From the NCBI GenBank assembly GCA_964590225.1, contig CAZPWS010000084.1, forward strand, positions 1-6,701: a stretch of 6,701 nt of DNA. The letters are read 5' to 3'. Origin of the DNA: JAEUSG01 sp964590225 (lineage in GTDB: Bacteria > Fibrobacterota > OXYB2-FULL-49-7 > JAEUSG01). The number at the start of each line of letters is the position of its first letter. Position 1 is the stretch's first letter. The notes beneath the pieces were generated by a model, which saw only the letters and a program-made list of their open reading frames with translations, made no database searches and was not told where the DNA came from. The translations under genes were made by a program, and so were the position numbers. Shown here piece by piece: positions 6,700 through 6,701 of this stretch.

Positions 6700-6701
6700 C
6701 T

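Noticed and set aside
1..6701. CRISPR array, tRNA or rRNA gene, insertion sequence or phage genes
   Set aside because: I saw no spaced palindromic repeats, cloverleaf, rRNA-like sequence, transposase or terminal inverted repeats.

Overview
The window looks like chromosome from a bacterium of the FCB group (Bacteroidota, Ignavibacteria, Calditrichota, Fibrobacterota and relatives). Three things point there. The first gene ends in a type IX secretion (T9SS) sorting domain with the motif NYPNPFNPST. The second is a TonB-dependent receptor with carboxypeptidase-regulatory-like domains at its N terminus. The third is a lipoprotein of a type I know from Bacteroidota-like genomes next to such receptors. 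The NYPNPFNPST wording and the strong AGGAGG ribosome site on the third gene fit a deep FCB lineage somewhat better than classical Bacteroidetes. I cannot name a genus.

Layout, all on the + strand: (1) bases 1-858 are the 3' part of an alkaline phosphatase gene (PhoA superfamily), whose product ends in the T9SS tail. (2) Bases 859-1027 are a spacer with a GC-rich hairpin (891-925) and an array of 11-bp direct repeats built on CTAACA (966-1009), followed by a TATATT box. (3) Bases 1028-5125 encode a 1365-residue TonB-dependent receptor with five consecutive regulatory-like domains before plug and barrel. (4) Bases 5126-5232 are a second regulatory spacer, again opening with CTAAC cores 11 bp apart, then a promoter-like TTAACA-16-TATTAT and an AGGAGG site. 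(5) Bases 5233-6684 encode a 483-residue lipoprotein with a predicted beta-helix-like fold. (6) Bases 6664-6699 form overlapping inverted repeats across its stop codon.

Main reading: the genes look like a phosphorus-scavenging unit. A secreted phosphatase would release phosphate outside the cell, and the receptor and lipoprotein would bind and import a phosphorus-containing substrate or a needed cofactor. The strongest support beyond the phosphatase is that both spacers carry direct repeats with an 11-bp period. This is the architecture of Pho boxes bound by PhoB/PhoP response regulators, and the core CTAACA is one base from the Bacillus-type TTAACA core. The repeats are seen directly; Pho control and the transported substrate are inference.
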